Part shown: positions 34,586 through 42,609 of the stretch, in pieces
Position numbering within the stretch: position 1 is the stretch's first letter
How the letters are laid out: each line of letters opens with the position of its first letter
DNA from: Chryseobacterium camelliae
GTDB lineage: Bacteria > Bacteroidota > Bacteroidia > Flavobacteriales > Weeksellaceae
Direction: 5' to 3'
Length of the DNA: 64,000 bases
NCBI RefSeq assembly: GCF_027920545.1
Contig: NZ_CP115859.1
Location: 1,178,001 to 1,242,000 of the forward strand
Position numbers and translations under genes: made by a program
Notes under the pieces: generated by a model
The model's database searches: none
Told to the model about the DNA's origin: nothing
The model's input: the letters and a program-made list of their open reading frames with translations, nothing else

Positions 34586-35560
34586 ATGGGAATTTTTGAT
34601 AAAAGAGTAAGTTATAAGCCATTTGAATATCCGGAGGTTCTTCAATTCGTAGAAGCGATCAATAAATCGTTTTGGGTACATTCGGAAGTAGACTTTACTG
34701 CAGATGTTCAGGATTTTCATTCACAACTGGAACCTCACGAAAAACATGCAGTGAAAAACGCCTTGTTGGCTATTGCACAAATTGAGGTATCTGTAAAAAC
34801 ATTCTGGGGAAATCTATACAACCACCTTCCAAAACCGGAACTTAACGGGTTGGGAGCAACTTTTGCAGAATGTGAATTCCGCCATTCGGAAGCGTATTCA
34901 AGACTGTTGGAAGTTCTGGGATACAATGAAGAATTTGCAAACGTAGTAGAAATTCCTGCTGTAAAAAAGAGAATTGATTTCTTATCAAACGTTTTGAAGC
35001 ACGCGAATTCAGCAACACCGAAAGAGTATGTTTCGTCTCTTTTATTATTCAGTATTTTGATTGAAAACGTTTCGCTTTTCTCACAATTTGCGATCATCCT
35101 TTCTTTCACAAGATTTAAAGGATATATGAAAAACGTTTCTAATATTATTGCGTGGACTTCTGTTGACGAACAAATTCATGCGAATGCCGGAATTTATTTA
35201 ATCAACAAAATCCGTGAGGAACAACCTGGTCTTTTAACGGATTCCGACATCGAAGACATCTATACTTTGGTAGATCAATCGGTAGAACTGGAAGGTGAAA
35301 TCCTTGACTGGATCTTTGAATTAGGCGAATTAAGCGTTTTCTCAAAAGAAGACCTTTTAAACTTCATGAAATACCGTGTTGATGACAGCTTGAAGAAAAT
35401 CAACATGAAAACAAAATACAACGTTTCTCCAGAACAATACAGACCAATGGTTTGGTTCGAAGAGGAAGTTTTTGCGAATTCTATGGATGATTTCTTTGCA
35501 AAGAGACCGGTAGATTACACAAAACACGATAAGAGTATTACCGCGAACGATCTTTTCTAA
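34586..35560 (+). CDS. nrdB: Class I ribonucleotide reductase, small (radical) subunit
   Basis: 324 residues. Metal ligands are seen in ECEFRHSEAY, where ExxH is followed four residues later by Tyr at the position of the radical Tyr, and in SVDEQIHANAG. The subunit holds the dimetal-tyrosyl cofactor that starts nucleotide reduction. No ATP-cone precedes the ferritin-like domain. It is followed by a small ABM-like gene and nrdA on the same strand. Class subtype (metal) cannot be fixed from the sequence. Confidence 0.95.
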   Translation: MGIFDKRVSYKPFEYPEVLQFVEAINKSFWVHSEVDFTADVQDFHSQLEPHEKHAVKNALLAIAQIEVSVKTFWGNLYNHLPKPELNGLGATFAECEFRHSEAYSRLLEVLGYNEEFANVVEIPAVKKRIDFLSNVLKHANSATPKEYVSSLLLFSILIENVSLFSQFAIILSFTRFKGYMKNVSNIIAWTSVDEQIHANAGIYLINKIREEQPGLLTDSDIEDIYTLVDQSVELEGEILDWIFELGELSVFSKEDLLNFMKYRVDDSLKKINMKTKYNVSPEQYRPMVWFEEEVFANSMDDFFAKRPVDYTKHDKSITANDLF

Positions 35561-35575
35561 AATTTAAATTGAAAA

Positions 35576-35596
35576 GGCGCGAGCGAAGCGAGCGTC
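35576..35596. repeat. GC-rich mini-repeat after nrdB
   Basis: A short GC-rich stretch built from GAGCG units (GCGCGAGCGAAGCGAGCGTC) in AT-rich surroundings; it can fold as a small hairpin around GAAG. Nothing else is seen in 35597-35694. Confidence 0.4.
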
Positions 35597-35694
35597 AAAG
35601 CAGTTAGTATTAGAGATGTCATATGGGTATAAACTGAAGTTTACGAAACATCTTACGTTGGAGTGATAAACTCGATAAACATCAAACACACAAA

Positions 35695-35982
35695 ATGATT
35701 AATGTAATTGTAACCTATACCGTAAGACCGGAATTCGTTTCAGAAAACAAAACGAATATTCAAAAGTTTTTGGATGATTTCAAAAAATTAAACCAAACCG
35801 CTTTTGAGTATAAAGTATATCTGAAAGAAGATGGCGTTACCTTTTTACATTATTCCAATTATATCAATGAAGAGGTACAGCATGAGGTTCTGAATGTTCC
35901 GTCTTTTAAAGAATTTCAAAGATTAAGAGATGAAAGCGGACTGAACGGTTCGCATAAAGTAGAAATTTTACAAACAATATAA
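35695..35982 (+). CDS. ABM-like (dimeric ferredoxin-like barrel) small protein
   Basis: 95 residues with the size and pattern of the antibiotic biosynthesis monooxygenase fold: the opening strand INVIVTYTVRPEF, a helix with IQKFLDDFKKL, FEYKVYLKED, FLHYSNYINEE and VPSFKEFQRLRDESG. Members are often cofactor-free monooxygenases or unknown. It lies between nrdB and nrdA and would be cotranscribed, but no link with ribonucleotide reduction is established. The original start at 35695 gives a natural N-terminus. Confidence 0.65.
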   Translation: MINVIVTYTVRPEFVSENKTNIQKFLDDFKKLNQTAFEYKVYLKEDGVTFLHYSNYINEEVQHEVLNVPSFKEFQRLRDESGLNGSHKVEILQTI

Positions 35983-36036
35983 AAAACAAAATTCCGAAGC
36001 ATTCAACCCGCTTCGGAATTCGAAAATATAAAGACT

Positions 36037-37695
36037 ATGGAAGAACAAAGCAACAATATATGGTGGCTCAATGAAGAATCTGAGCAAATGCTTAACAGAG
36101 GATATCTTCTAAAAGGAGAAACAGTAGAAGGTGCCATCGAAAGAATCACTACTGCTGCTGCCAAAAAACTATACAAACCTGAGCTTCAGCCGGCATTCAA
36201 AGAGATGATCACCAAAGGCTGGATCAGTTTCTCATCTCCTGTCTGGGCAAACATGGGAACACAGAGAGGTCTTCCTATATCTTGTTTCAACGTTCATATT
36301 CCGGACAGCATCGAAGGCATCACTCACAAAATGGGTGAAGTAATCATGCAGACCAAAATCGGAGGCGGAACTTCAGGGTATTTCGGAGAACTTCGTAACA
36401 GAGGAACTGCCGTTACAGACAACGGAAAATCATCGGGAGCCGTTTCTTTCATGAAGCTTTTTGATACGGCAATGGATGTCGTTTCTCAAGGCGGGGTAAG
36501 AAGAGGTGCGTTTGCAGCTTATCTTGATATCGATCACGGGGATATTGAAGAATTCTTATCGATTAAAGACATCGGAAGTCCGATCCAGAACTTATTTACG
36601 GGAGTTTGTGTTCCGGATTACTGGATGCAGGATATGATTGACGGTGATATGGAAAAACGTAAAGTTTGGGCAAGAGTGTTGGAAAGCCGCCAACAAAAGG
36701 GTCTTCCATACATTTTCTTCACCGATAATGTAAACAGAAACAAGCCTCAGGTTTACAAAGACTTAGGAATGCCTGTAAATGCAAGTAACCTTTGCTCTGA
36801 AATCATGCTTCCTTCTACAAGAGAAGAATCGTTTATCTGCTGTTTATCATCAATGAACTTAGAATTATACGACGAATGGAAAGATACGGATGCCGTAAAA
36901 TTGGCAGTCTATTTCCTTGACGCCGTTTTAACTGAATTCATCGAGAAAACTGAAGGAAACTACTATCTTCAGGGAGCAAGAAACTTCGCTATGCGTCACA
37001 GAGCGCTTGGATTGGGAGTTTTAGGATACCATTCTTATTTACAGAAAAATATGATTCCGTTTGAAAGTTTTGAAGCAACCCAATTCAATGCAAGAGCTTT
37101 CAGACATATTAAAGAACAGGCAGAAACCGCTTCAAGAGAACTTGCCAACATTTATGGTGAGCCTGAATTATTGAAAGGATATGGATTGAGAAATACCACT
37201 ACAATGGCTATTGCTCCTACCACTTCAAGTTCTGCCATCTTAGGACAGACTTCTCCGGGAATTGAGCCGTTTGCCTCTAACTATTACAAAGCCGGTCTTG
37301 CGAAAGGAAACTTTATGCGTAAGAACAAATATCTAGCAAAATTGTTGGAAGAAAAAGGTCTTGACAACGAAGAAACATGGAGAACCATCATGTTGAATCA
37401 CGGTTCTGTACAACATTTAAAAGAATTAACAGACGAAGAGAAAGCAGTATTCAAAACATTTAAAGAAATCTCTCCAATGGAGATCATTTCTCAGGCTGCA
37501 CAAAGACAACAATATATCGACCAGGCTCAATCATTGAACTTACAGATTCCTTCCACGATGCCGGTAAAAGATGTCAACTATCTTTATATTGAAGCATGGA
37601 AAAAAGGAGTAAAAACATTATACTATCAAAGAAGTTCTTCAGTTTCTAAAGAACTGATGGTGAATTTTGTTACCTGCTCAGCTTGTGAAGCATAG
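36037..37695 (+). CDS. nrdA: Class I ribonucleotide reductase, large (catalytic) subunit
   Basis: 552 residues. The active-site triad is in NLCSE, the redox Cys pair in PISCFNV and FICCLSSMNL, the radical-transfer Tyr-Tyr in TLYYQRSSS, and the C-terminal redox tail is CSACEA. The usual N-terminal ATP-cone of long NrdA proteins is absent and the N-terminus begins directly with the catalytic domain. It reduces ribonucleotides to deoxyribonucleotides with NrdB. A clean terminator follows. Confidence 0.95.
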   Translation: MEEQSNNIWWLNEESEQMLNRGYLLKGETVEGAIERITTAAAKKLYKPELQPAFKEMITKGWISFSSPVWANMGTQRGLPISCFNVHIPDSIEGITHKMGEVIMQTKIGGGTSGYFGELRNRGTAVTDNGKSSGAVSFMKLFDTAMDVVSQGGVRRGAFAAYLDIDHGDIEEFLSIKDIGSPIQNLFTGVCVPDYWMQDMIDGDMEKRKVWARVLESRQQKGLPYIFFTDNVNRNKPQVYKDLGMPVNASNLCSEIMLPSTREESFICCLSSMNLELYDEWKDTDAVKLAVYFLDAVLTEFIEKTEGNYYLQGARNFAMRHRALGLGVLGYHSYLQKNMIPFESFEATQFNARAFRHIKEQAETASRELANIYGEPELLKGYGLRNTTTMAIAPTTSSSAILGQTSPGIEPFASNYYKAGLAKGNFMRKNKYLAKLLEEKGLDNEETWRTIMLNHGSVQHLKELTDEEKAVFKTFKEISPMEIISQAAQRQQYIDQAQSLNLQIPSTMPVKDVNYLYIEAWKKGVKTLYYQRSSSVSKELMVNFVTCSACEA

Positions 37696-37727
37696 TAAAT
37701 AGTAACTATTAAAAAATAACTAGTTAA

Positions 37728-37753
37728 GCCGCAGAACATTCTGCGGCTTTTTT
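37728..37753 (+). terminator. Terminator after nrdA
   Basis: GCCGCAGAA pairs with TTCTGCGGC around a 2-base loop, followed by six T. It closes the nrdB-nrdA unit. Confidence 0.93.
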
Positions 37754-37884
37754 ATTCAATGTTCTCTTAAACAGATGAATGAACATTTTTACAGGAAAAA
37801 AGTGGCAATTTACAAGTATTAAAGAGAATAAATAACAATAATACCCCCTTAAATTCTTAAATTCGTATAGATAAAAATACGCTT

Positions 37885-38775
37885 ATGAAATTCGGACAAG
37901 TTGAAGACCCCTCACAAATAAATTTCACTCTGCCAAAAGATCATCCAAGAACAAAAGATATTTTAAAGCAAAATAAAAAAGGCTTGGAAAACATATCCAT
38001 CGGATGTGCCAAATGGAATAAAACGGATTTAAAAGGTTTTTACCCAAAAGGGACCAAAGACGAGCTTTCTTATTATTCTACACAATTCAATTCAATTGAA
38101 CTGAATGCCACGTTCTACGGAATGCCAACTCCGGAACAGGTACAGACCTGGAAAGAAAAAACACCGGCAGACTTTAAATTTTTCCCAAAAATCACCAATA
38201 CGGTTTCCCACTTCAGAAGGTTGCTGAATATTGATGATGTGGTGACACAGTTTGCTTCGGCCGTATTGAATTTTGATGAAAAATTAGGTATGGTTTTTCT
38301 TCAGCTTCATGATAATTTTAAGCCTAAAGATTACGAAAGGTTAGAAAAATTTGTTCAAAATTGGCCTCAGGAAGTCCCGTTAGCAATCGAATTAAGAAAT
38401 ACCGACTGGTTCAGTGATGAGGAAATCCTGAATAAAACATGCGAGCTTTTTGAACAGTATAATATTACCAATATCATAGTAGACACGGCCGGAAGACGAG
38501 ACATGCTTCATATGAGACTCACTACTCCAAACGCTTTTATCAGATATGTAGGAGCCAATGCAGAAAGCGACTATGAAAGACTGGACGACTGGTTGGAGCA
38601 TCTTACAAAGTGGAAAAAAGAAGGACTTCAGAATCTTTACTTCTTTGTGCATCAAAACATTGAAAAAGCATCCCCTCTCTTATCTGCTTATTTTATAAAA
38701 AAAATGAACGAAGAGTGGAAAACCGAACTCAAAACACCACAAATGGCAACTGAAAATATGCAAACGCTTTTTTAG
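37885..38775 (+). CDS. DUF72 family protein
   Basis: 296 residues with the DUF72 TIM-barrel pattern: ISIGCAKWNKTDLKGFYPKG, LSYYSTQFNSIELNATFYGMP, DFKFFPKI, QFASAVLNFDEKLGMVFLQLHDNF, PLAIELRNTDW and FVHQN near the end. The active role of the family is not known. It stands as a single gene downstream of nrdA's terminator, with no clear promoter box in the 130 bp before it. Confidence 0.88.
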   Translation: MKFGQVEDPSQINFTLPKDHPRTKDILKQNKKGLENISIGCAKWNKTDLKGFYPKGTKDELSYYSTQFNSIELNATFYGMPTPEQVQTWKEKTPADFKFFPKITNTVSHFRRLLNIDDVVTQFASAVLNFDEKLGMVFLQLHDNFKPKDYERLEKFVQNWPQEVPLAIELRNTDWFSDEEILNKTCELFEQYNITNIIVDTAGRRDMLHMRLTTPNAFIRYVGANAESDYERLDDWLEHLTKWKKEGLQNLYFFVHQNIEKASPLLSAYFIKKMNEEWKTELKTPQMATENMQTLF

Positions 38776-38919
38776 GCAACATAAACGGATTCATTAAAAC
38801 TACATTATTAATTAAAAATATATAAGATTTAGCTCAAGAAAACAACAAGTTAGCAACAAAAAAACTCAAAACACTCGGCAATAAAAATATATTTTGAATG
38901 TTTATAAAATTCACTATAT

Positions 38920-38938
38920 TGTGATCAAATAAATCACA
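38920..38938. promoter_or_regulatory. Dyad upstream of a small gene
   Basis: TGTGAT-CAAATAA-ATCACA, 6-bp arms around a 7-base spacer, 29 bases before the ATG at 38968. Possible operator. The half-sites resemble a CRP site, but the spacer is 9 rather than 6 between the TGTGA and TCACA cores. Confidence 0.35.
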
Positions 38939-38967
38939 CTAATGTTGAGTAATTAAAAACTAAAACC

Positions 38968-39192
38968 ATGGAAAACGAAATTTGTACCATCACCCTCACA
39001 GGAGATCAGTCGGAGCAATATACCTTCTACAGTGACAATACTATAAAGAAGATCGATAATACCGACAATCTGAAGCCATTAATAGAATGGTTGAGCCCCA
39101 AACAAATTAACAAGCATAATAAAGACAGGATTATCAGAAGCTGTCCGGAAGATGTAAAAGAAATTGTAATGCAGATTTTAGATTATCCTTAA
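38968..39192 (+). CDS. Small hypothetical protein (74 aa)
   Basis: A 74-residue soluble protein with no recognised domain; it begins ENEICTITLTGDQ, has a polar middle (KQINKHNKDR) and ends KEIVMQILDYP. It is not membrane bound and has no signal peptide. The frame is followed by a strong hairpin and preceded by a dyad, which support it as a real gene. No function can be assigned. Confidence 0.55.
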   Translation: MENEICTITLTGDQSEQYTFYSDNTIKKIDNTDNLKPLIEWLSPKQINKHNKDRIIRSCPEDVKEIVMQILDYP

Positions 39193-39233
39193 TTAAGGAA
39201 CAATCTGATAAATTCTTATTTTAAATCGAAATC

Positions 39234-39295
39234 AACCGTATAAACATACAGAATTCCGCAAATTTGCGAACAGAAAACGGTGTGTTTATACGGTT
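39234..39295. terminator. Long hairpin between convergent genes
   Basis: A perfect 13-bp stem (AACCGTATAAACA with TGTTTATACGGTT) encloses a second small dyad (CGCAAATTTGCG). It lies between the convergent genes ending at 39192 and 39317 and could terminate both, though the T runs are short (TTTTT at 39300). It could alternatively be a mobile repeat. Confidence 0.65.
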
Positions 39296-39316
39296 TAAAC
39301 TTTTTAGATTGCTTAC

Positions 39317-39898
39317 TCAATATTTTTTTCTCAGGAATAAAGAAAGATTCAAAAATAGTAGAAGGAGGTTTAATGTCACTAAAACCCCGATTTTAGTGTT
39401 CTCCTGATGATAGGTTTCCACTTCTTTTTTAGCAGTATCAGACAGCTTTACACTTTGATTGATATAATTTTGCACTTCAATCATCTGATCAATATTTTTA
39501 TTGGGAACCGAGTGCTGAGAAAAGTAAACCGCATTCTTTTTTCCCAGGTAACCGATAATCCAATATTCATCAGAAGTATCCATTTTAAGATATTCAATCC
39601 TGTAATATTCTGGACGAATCCTCCCCAAATGCATTACCTCCAAAGCATTATTCTTATCAATCCTGTTTACATTGATCACATAAAAATCCAAAGGTTGAGG
39701 AAGCTTATTGATCAATTGTAAGGCAACAGCATTCTGCACAACACCGATTGAGCTTTTTTTAATAAACCAATAGGTAAAAAGAGAAATGGAAAAAACCAAT
39801 GCTATTGCTCTGAAGACTTTTGCCCAACCTAATTTCACTTTTGATAAAAACAGCGAAATGATCAGAGTAATTAATATGATAAAAAGTAGGTAACCCAT
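39317..39898 (-). CDS. Hypothetical membrane protein (193 aa)
   Basis: 193 residues. Two N-terminal membrane segments (about 2-18 and 28-47), a soluble middle (about 50-165) with LPQPLDFYVINVNRID and DEYWIIGYLGKKNAVYFSQH, and a C-terminal membrane segment (VTLNLLLLFLNLSLFL) before RKKY. No known domain recognised. It is the last gene before the long hairpin on the minus strand, 29 bp after the HD-domain gene. Confidence 0.7.
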   Translation of the reverse strand: MGYLLFIILITLIISLFLSKVKLGWAKVFRAIALVFSISLFTYWFIKKSSIGVVQNAVALQLINKLPQPLDFYVINVNRIDKNNALEVMHLGRIRPEYYRIEYLKMDTSDEYWIIGYLGKKNAVYFSQHSVPNKNIDQMIEVQNYINQSVKLSDTAKKEVETYHQENTKIGVLVTLNLLLLFLNLSLFLRKKY

Positions 39899-39927
39899 AT
39901 TACAAAGATAGGCAATTAAGAAATCTT

Positions 39928-40572
39928 CTAATCAACATTCCATTCTTTATAAAACTGGTCAAGAAACCCGAGCATAAAATTATGCCTTTCTTCTGCTATT
40001 TTCTTCCCTTCAGATGTATTCATAAGGTCTTTCAGCAAAAGAAGTTTTTCATAGAAGTGGTTAATGGTTGTTCCGTTAGATCTTTTATATTCTTCCTTAG
40101 ACATATTGAGACTCGGCTGGATATTGGGATCGTACATCGGGTTATTTTTAAAGCCACCGAAATTAAACGTTCTTCCTATTCCTATCGCTCCGATAGCATC
40201 AATTCGGTCTGCATCCTGAACGATTTTAAGCTCGACAGGAAGGTTTTCAGGAGCTTCACCTCTATTCTTAAATGAAATGTTCTTGATCACAAATACAACC
40301 TGTTCAATGATATTTTCAGGAGTATTCTGACTTTCTAAAAATTCGCGGGAAATTTTCAAAGCCAACGTTTCATCTCCATTATGGAATTTAGGATCTGCAA
40401 TATCATGCAACAAGGCGGAAAGCTCAACAACCTCAACGTTACACACTTCTTTCTCAGCAATTTTTTTGGAAAGCTTCCACACTCTTTCAATATGGAACCA
40501 ATCGTGCCCTGCCTCTGCTCCTTCCAGTTTTTCTTTTACAAATTGTATCGTGTTATCAATTAAATTATTCAT
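39928..40572 (-). CDS. HD-domain phosphohydrolase
   Basis: 214 residues of the HD superfamily: first His in HDWFHIERVWKL, the HD pair in ALLHDIADPKF, and the later QDADRIDAIGAIGIGRTF, a set typical of the YedJ-like/HDIG-type hydrolases. The family cleaves phosphate from nucleotides or other small molecules with a divalent metal; the substrate here is unknown. Its start overlaps the preceding alpha/beta hydrolase stop by 8 bases, so they are cotranscribed. Confidence 0.85.
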   Translation of the reverse strand: MNNLIDNTIQFVKEKLEGAEAGHDWFHIERVWKLSKKIAEKEVCNVEVVELSALLHDIADPKFHNGDETLALKISREFLESQNTPENIIEQVVFVIKNISFKNRGEAPENLPVELKIVQDADRIDAIGAIGIGRTFNFGGFKNNPMYDPNIQPSLNMSKEEYKRSNGTTINHFYEKLLLLKDLMNTSEGKKIAEERHNFMLGFLDQFYKEWNVD

Positions 40573-41410
40573 GTACCAGTTCTTTTAAAATAATTTCCCA
40601 AAGTTTTTTATTATAACTTCTGAAAAAATTAACATGCCCTATTTCTCCTTTTTCCGATTCGGATACCTTCACAATTCTATACGTTGGTTTAAGATTGGAA
40701 TACGTATCTTCCAATAGACTTCTCACCCCTTTTTCAGTAAGCCATACATCATCTTCTGCGCGGATTACAAATACTTTTTGTGTTAATTTTTTAGAATAGT
40801 CCTCTATTTTATCCAACAATTTGTTGGTAGATTTCTTGTTCAAAATTAAGGTTCTCCAGTCATAAGCGCAATTTTTTGGGAGACTTTCTCCTAAACCAAA
40901 CCAATTTGCCGGGAAATACCCCAAAAGCTCGGTAAAGAGAGGTTGTGCCACTCCAAATCCGAAAAACGCTTCTGCCCTGGTTTGCCATTTTAAATTGCCG
41001 ACAAAAGCATTTTGAGTGCCTACAAAAACAAATTCCTTAAACATCTCAGCATCCTGATTCATTCCTAAAATCAAAGCACCGACAGAATGTCCCAGACAAT
41101 ATTTCGTATACGTCGAAAATTCTTTCTGCAGATAATTGGTAAGCGCTTTAAAATCTTTCGTTCCCCAGGTTCTCATGGAAGCTTTAAAATTCTTCATTTT
41201 TAAAGGCTTTGAAAGACCGATCCCTGCATAATCATAAGTAATCACGGTAAAACCTTGTTCTGCCAGAAAATGAGCAAAAGAAAAATAAATCTGCTGTTTT
41301 ACTCCTGTCGCCGAATTGATCAGCAAAACCTTATGGTTGCTTTTTTCAGGAATAAAAACATGAATAGCTAAATCTACACCGTCCTCAGTTTTAAGAATAA
41401 TTTTTTCCAT
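40565..41410 (-). CDS. Alpha/beta hydrolase
   Basis: 281 residues from the ATG at 41410; the frame opens at 41434 but that part overlaps a terminator hairpin. Hydrolase fold: YDYAGIGLSKP, the nucleophile elbow LGHSVGALILG (Ser), VIRAEDDVWLTEKG (Asp region) and GHVNFFR (His) near the end. The N-terminal part of the family (DUF/serine aminopeptidase S33-like) acts on small esters or peptides; no substrate can be named. It is the upstream partner of the HD-domain gene. Confidence 0.82.
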   Translation of the reverse strand: MEKIILKTEDGVDLAIHVFIPEKSNHKVLLINSATGVKQQIYFSFAHFLAEQGFTVITYDYAGIGLSKPLKMKNFKASMRTWGTKDFKALTNYLQKEFSTYTKYCLGHSVGALILGMNQDAEMFKEFVFVGTQNAFVGNLKWQTRAEAFFGFGVAQPLFTELLGYFPANWFGLGESLPKNCAYDWRTLILNKKSTNKLLDKIEDYSKKLTQKVFVIRAEDDVWLTEKGVRSLLEDTYSNLKPTYRIVKVSESEKGEIGHVNFFRSYNKKLWEIILKELVHE

Positions 41411-41418
41411 AAAACAAT

Positions 41419-41447
41419 AAAAAGTCCACTTCAAAAATGGACTTTTT
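41419..41447 (-). terminator. Terminator between DUF4241 and alpha/beta hydrolase genes
   Basis: AAAAAGTCCA pairs with TGGACTTTTT around an AT-rich 9-base loop; the stem's own T-rich arm makes it bidirectional. It ends the DUF4241 message and touches the upstream edge of the hydrolase gene, which supports the downstream start there. Confidence 0.8.
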
Positions 41448-41522
41448 ATTTTAAAATATTTTATCTGTAAACTTTATTTCAGTATGCGGCAAATAGTTGT
41501 TTGAATTTACCCCAATCAAATA

Positions 41523-42164
41523 TTAACTTACAAGCACTTCTATAAACTCGGTTACAATTTTTACAGGTTCCCCGTTTTTGCCATATCCTATATAACTCGC
41601 ATAAAATCCTTCTCCATATCCTGTTTCAAAGGCAAAAATAGTTCCCGGATGCTCTTCTGAGGGTTTTAAGAATGCATACTGATCTATCGCACCGTTTTCA
41701 TCAAAGAAATGTTCATGGAAAAACTCTTCATAAATCCCCATGAAATCCACGCCTTTGCTTTTGTATAATTTCTGCTCCAACTCATTAAGATGGTTTTGGG
41801 TGTCAACATCCATAAAACAACCCATTCCGCTTTCTACAGGATATCCAAAAACTTCTCCCTCGGCTAAATCTTTTACATTTTGTCCAACCGTTGTCGCCAT
41901 TTTCCATTCAGAAATTTCTGAATTACTGAAAATAATTTCGGCATACGCCACACAATTGCTCTCCCTTTCTTTATGCAATAAAACAGAAAAATCCCCTTTT
42001 GGAAATTCCGTTGAGAAAGGCTGCATATCATTCGTAATCAAAGGATCACAAGACACCAGCTTTCCGCTTGAAAGATAGATCTTCCCTACTTCGAAGCTTT
42101 CCAGTAAAGGACTTTCCACGAAGTTTTTTGAGAATAGTTTTTGTATATTTTCTAGGTGTGTCAT
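41523..42164 (-). CDS. DUF4241 family protein
   Basis: 213 residues with DUF4241 features: LSSGKLVSCDPLI, VAYAEIIFS, YPVESGMGCFMD, the middle FFHEHFFDENG and the ending IFAFETGYGEGFYASYIGYG. Members are soluble proteins of unknown function, common in Bacteroidota and in some toxin-immunity neighbourhoods. No partner toxin is next to it. It is a single-gene unit with a terminator behind it. Confidence 0.82.
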   Translation of the reverse strand: MTHLENIQKLFSKNFVESPLLESFEVGKIYLSSGKLVSCDPLITNDMQPFSTEFPKGDFSVLLHKERESNCVAYAEIIFSNSEISEWKMATTVGQNVKDLAEGEVFGYPVESGMGCFMDVDTQNHLNELEQKLYKSKGVDFMGIYEEFFHEHFFDENGAIDQYAFLKPSEEHPGTIFAFETGYGEGFYASYIGYGKNGEPVKIVTEFIEVLVS

Positions 42165-42189
42165 TTTAATTTCAATTAATTTTCTCCAG

Positions 42190-42214
42190 TGTCTGGCTGA
42201 GCGGAGTCGAAGCC
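42190..42214. repeat. Inverted repeat, left arm beside GIY-YIG gene
   Basis: TGTCTGGCTGAGCGGAGTCGAAGCC when read forward. Its reverse complement matches the sequence at 42548-42573 with two differences (one inserted A, one T for A), so the two form a 25-bp inverted repeat around the GIY-YIG gene. A third copy lies at 60451. Confidence 0.85.
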
Positions 42215-42273
42215 TTTTTTATCTTGTTCAAAATTATCAGAATGGCTTTCATTTTTACAAATTGAAAGGGCTT

Positions 42274-42534
42274 TTAATTTTCCCAATTATCATTTATAAT
42301 TGCTTCTTTCTTTTTCCTGCTCCACCCTTTCACTTGTTTTTCAAATGCTATGGCTTGAAGTACATCATTAAATTCACAAAAGAAGACAAGCTCAACAGGT
42401 CTTCTTTTATGAGTATAACTTTCGGGGTATTTCCCAGACTGATGCTGAGCTAACCTCACTTCAAGGTTATTTGTAATCCCTGTATAATAAGAATTGTCTG
42501 AACATTTTAAAATATATACGAAATACTGTTTCAT
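42274..42534 (-). CDS. GIY-YIG nuclease family protein
   Basis: 86 residues consisting of the GIY-YIG fold alone: YFVYILKCSDNSYYTGITNNLEVRLAQHQ carries the variant motif YVYIL...YTGIT plus the catalytic Arg, and later a conserved Glu (FEKQVKGWSRKKK). It is of the short UvrC/Slx1-like type common in Bacteroidota. Cutting activity is possible; the true target is unknown. Inverted repeats at 42190 and 42548 flank it, suggesting it moves with them. Confidence 0.88.
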   Translation of the reverse strand: MKQYFVYILKCSDNSYYTGITNNLEVRLAQHQSGKYPESYTHKRRPVELVFFCEFNDVLQAIAFEKQVKGWSRKKKEAIINDNWEN

Positions 42535-42547
42535 TTTATTTTAAACA

Positions 42548-42573
42548 GGCTTCGAACTCCGCTCAGCCTGACA
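42548..42573. repeat. Inverted repeat, right arm beside GIY-YIG gene
   Basis: GGCTTCGA-A-CTCCGCTCAGCCTGACA (26 bases), the reverse-complement partner of 42190-42214. It lies 13 bases upstream of the GIY-YIG start and between that gene and valS. Confidence 0.85.
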
Positions 42574-42609
42574 TCCCGACAACTTTTCTTTTAATGATAC
42601 AGGATCAAT

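Noticed and set aside
38920..38938. A CRP binding site
   Set aside because: The TGTGA and TCACA halves are 9 bases apart rather than 6, and no CRP partner is known here; reported only as a dyad.
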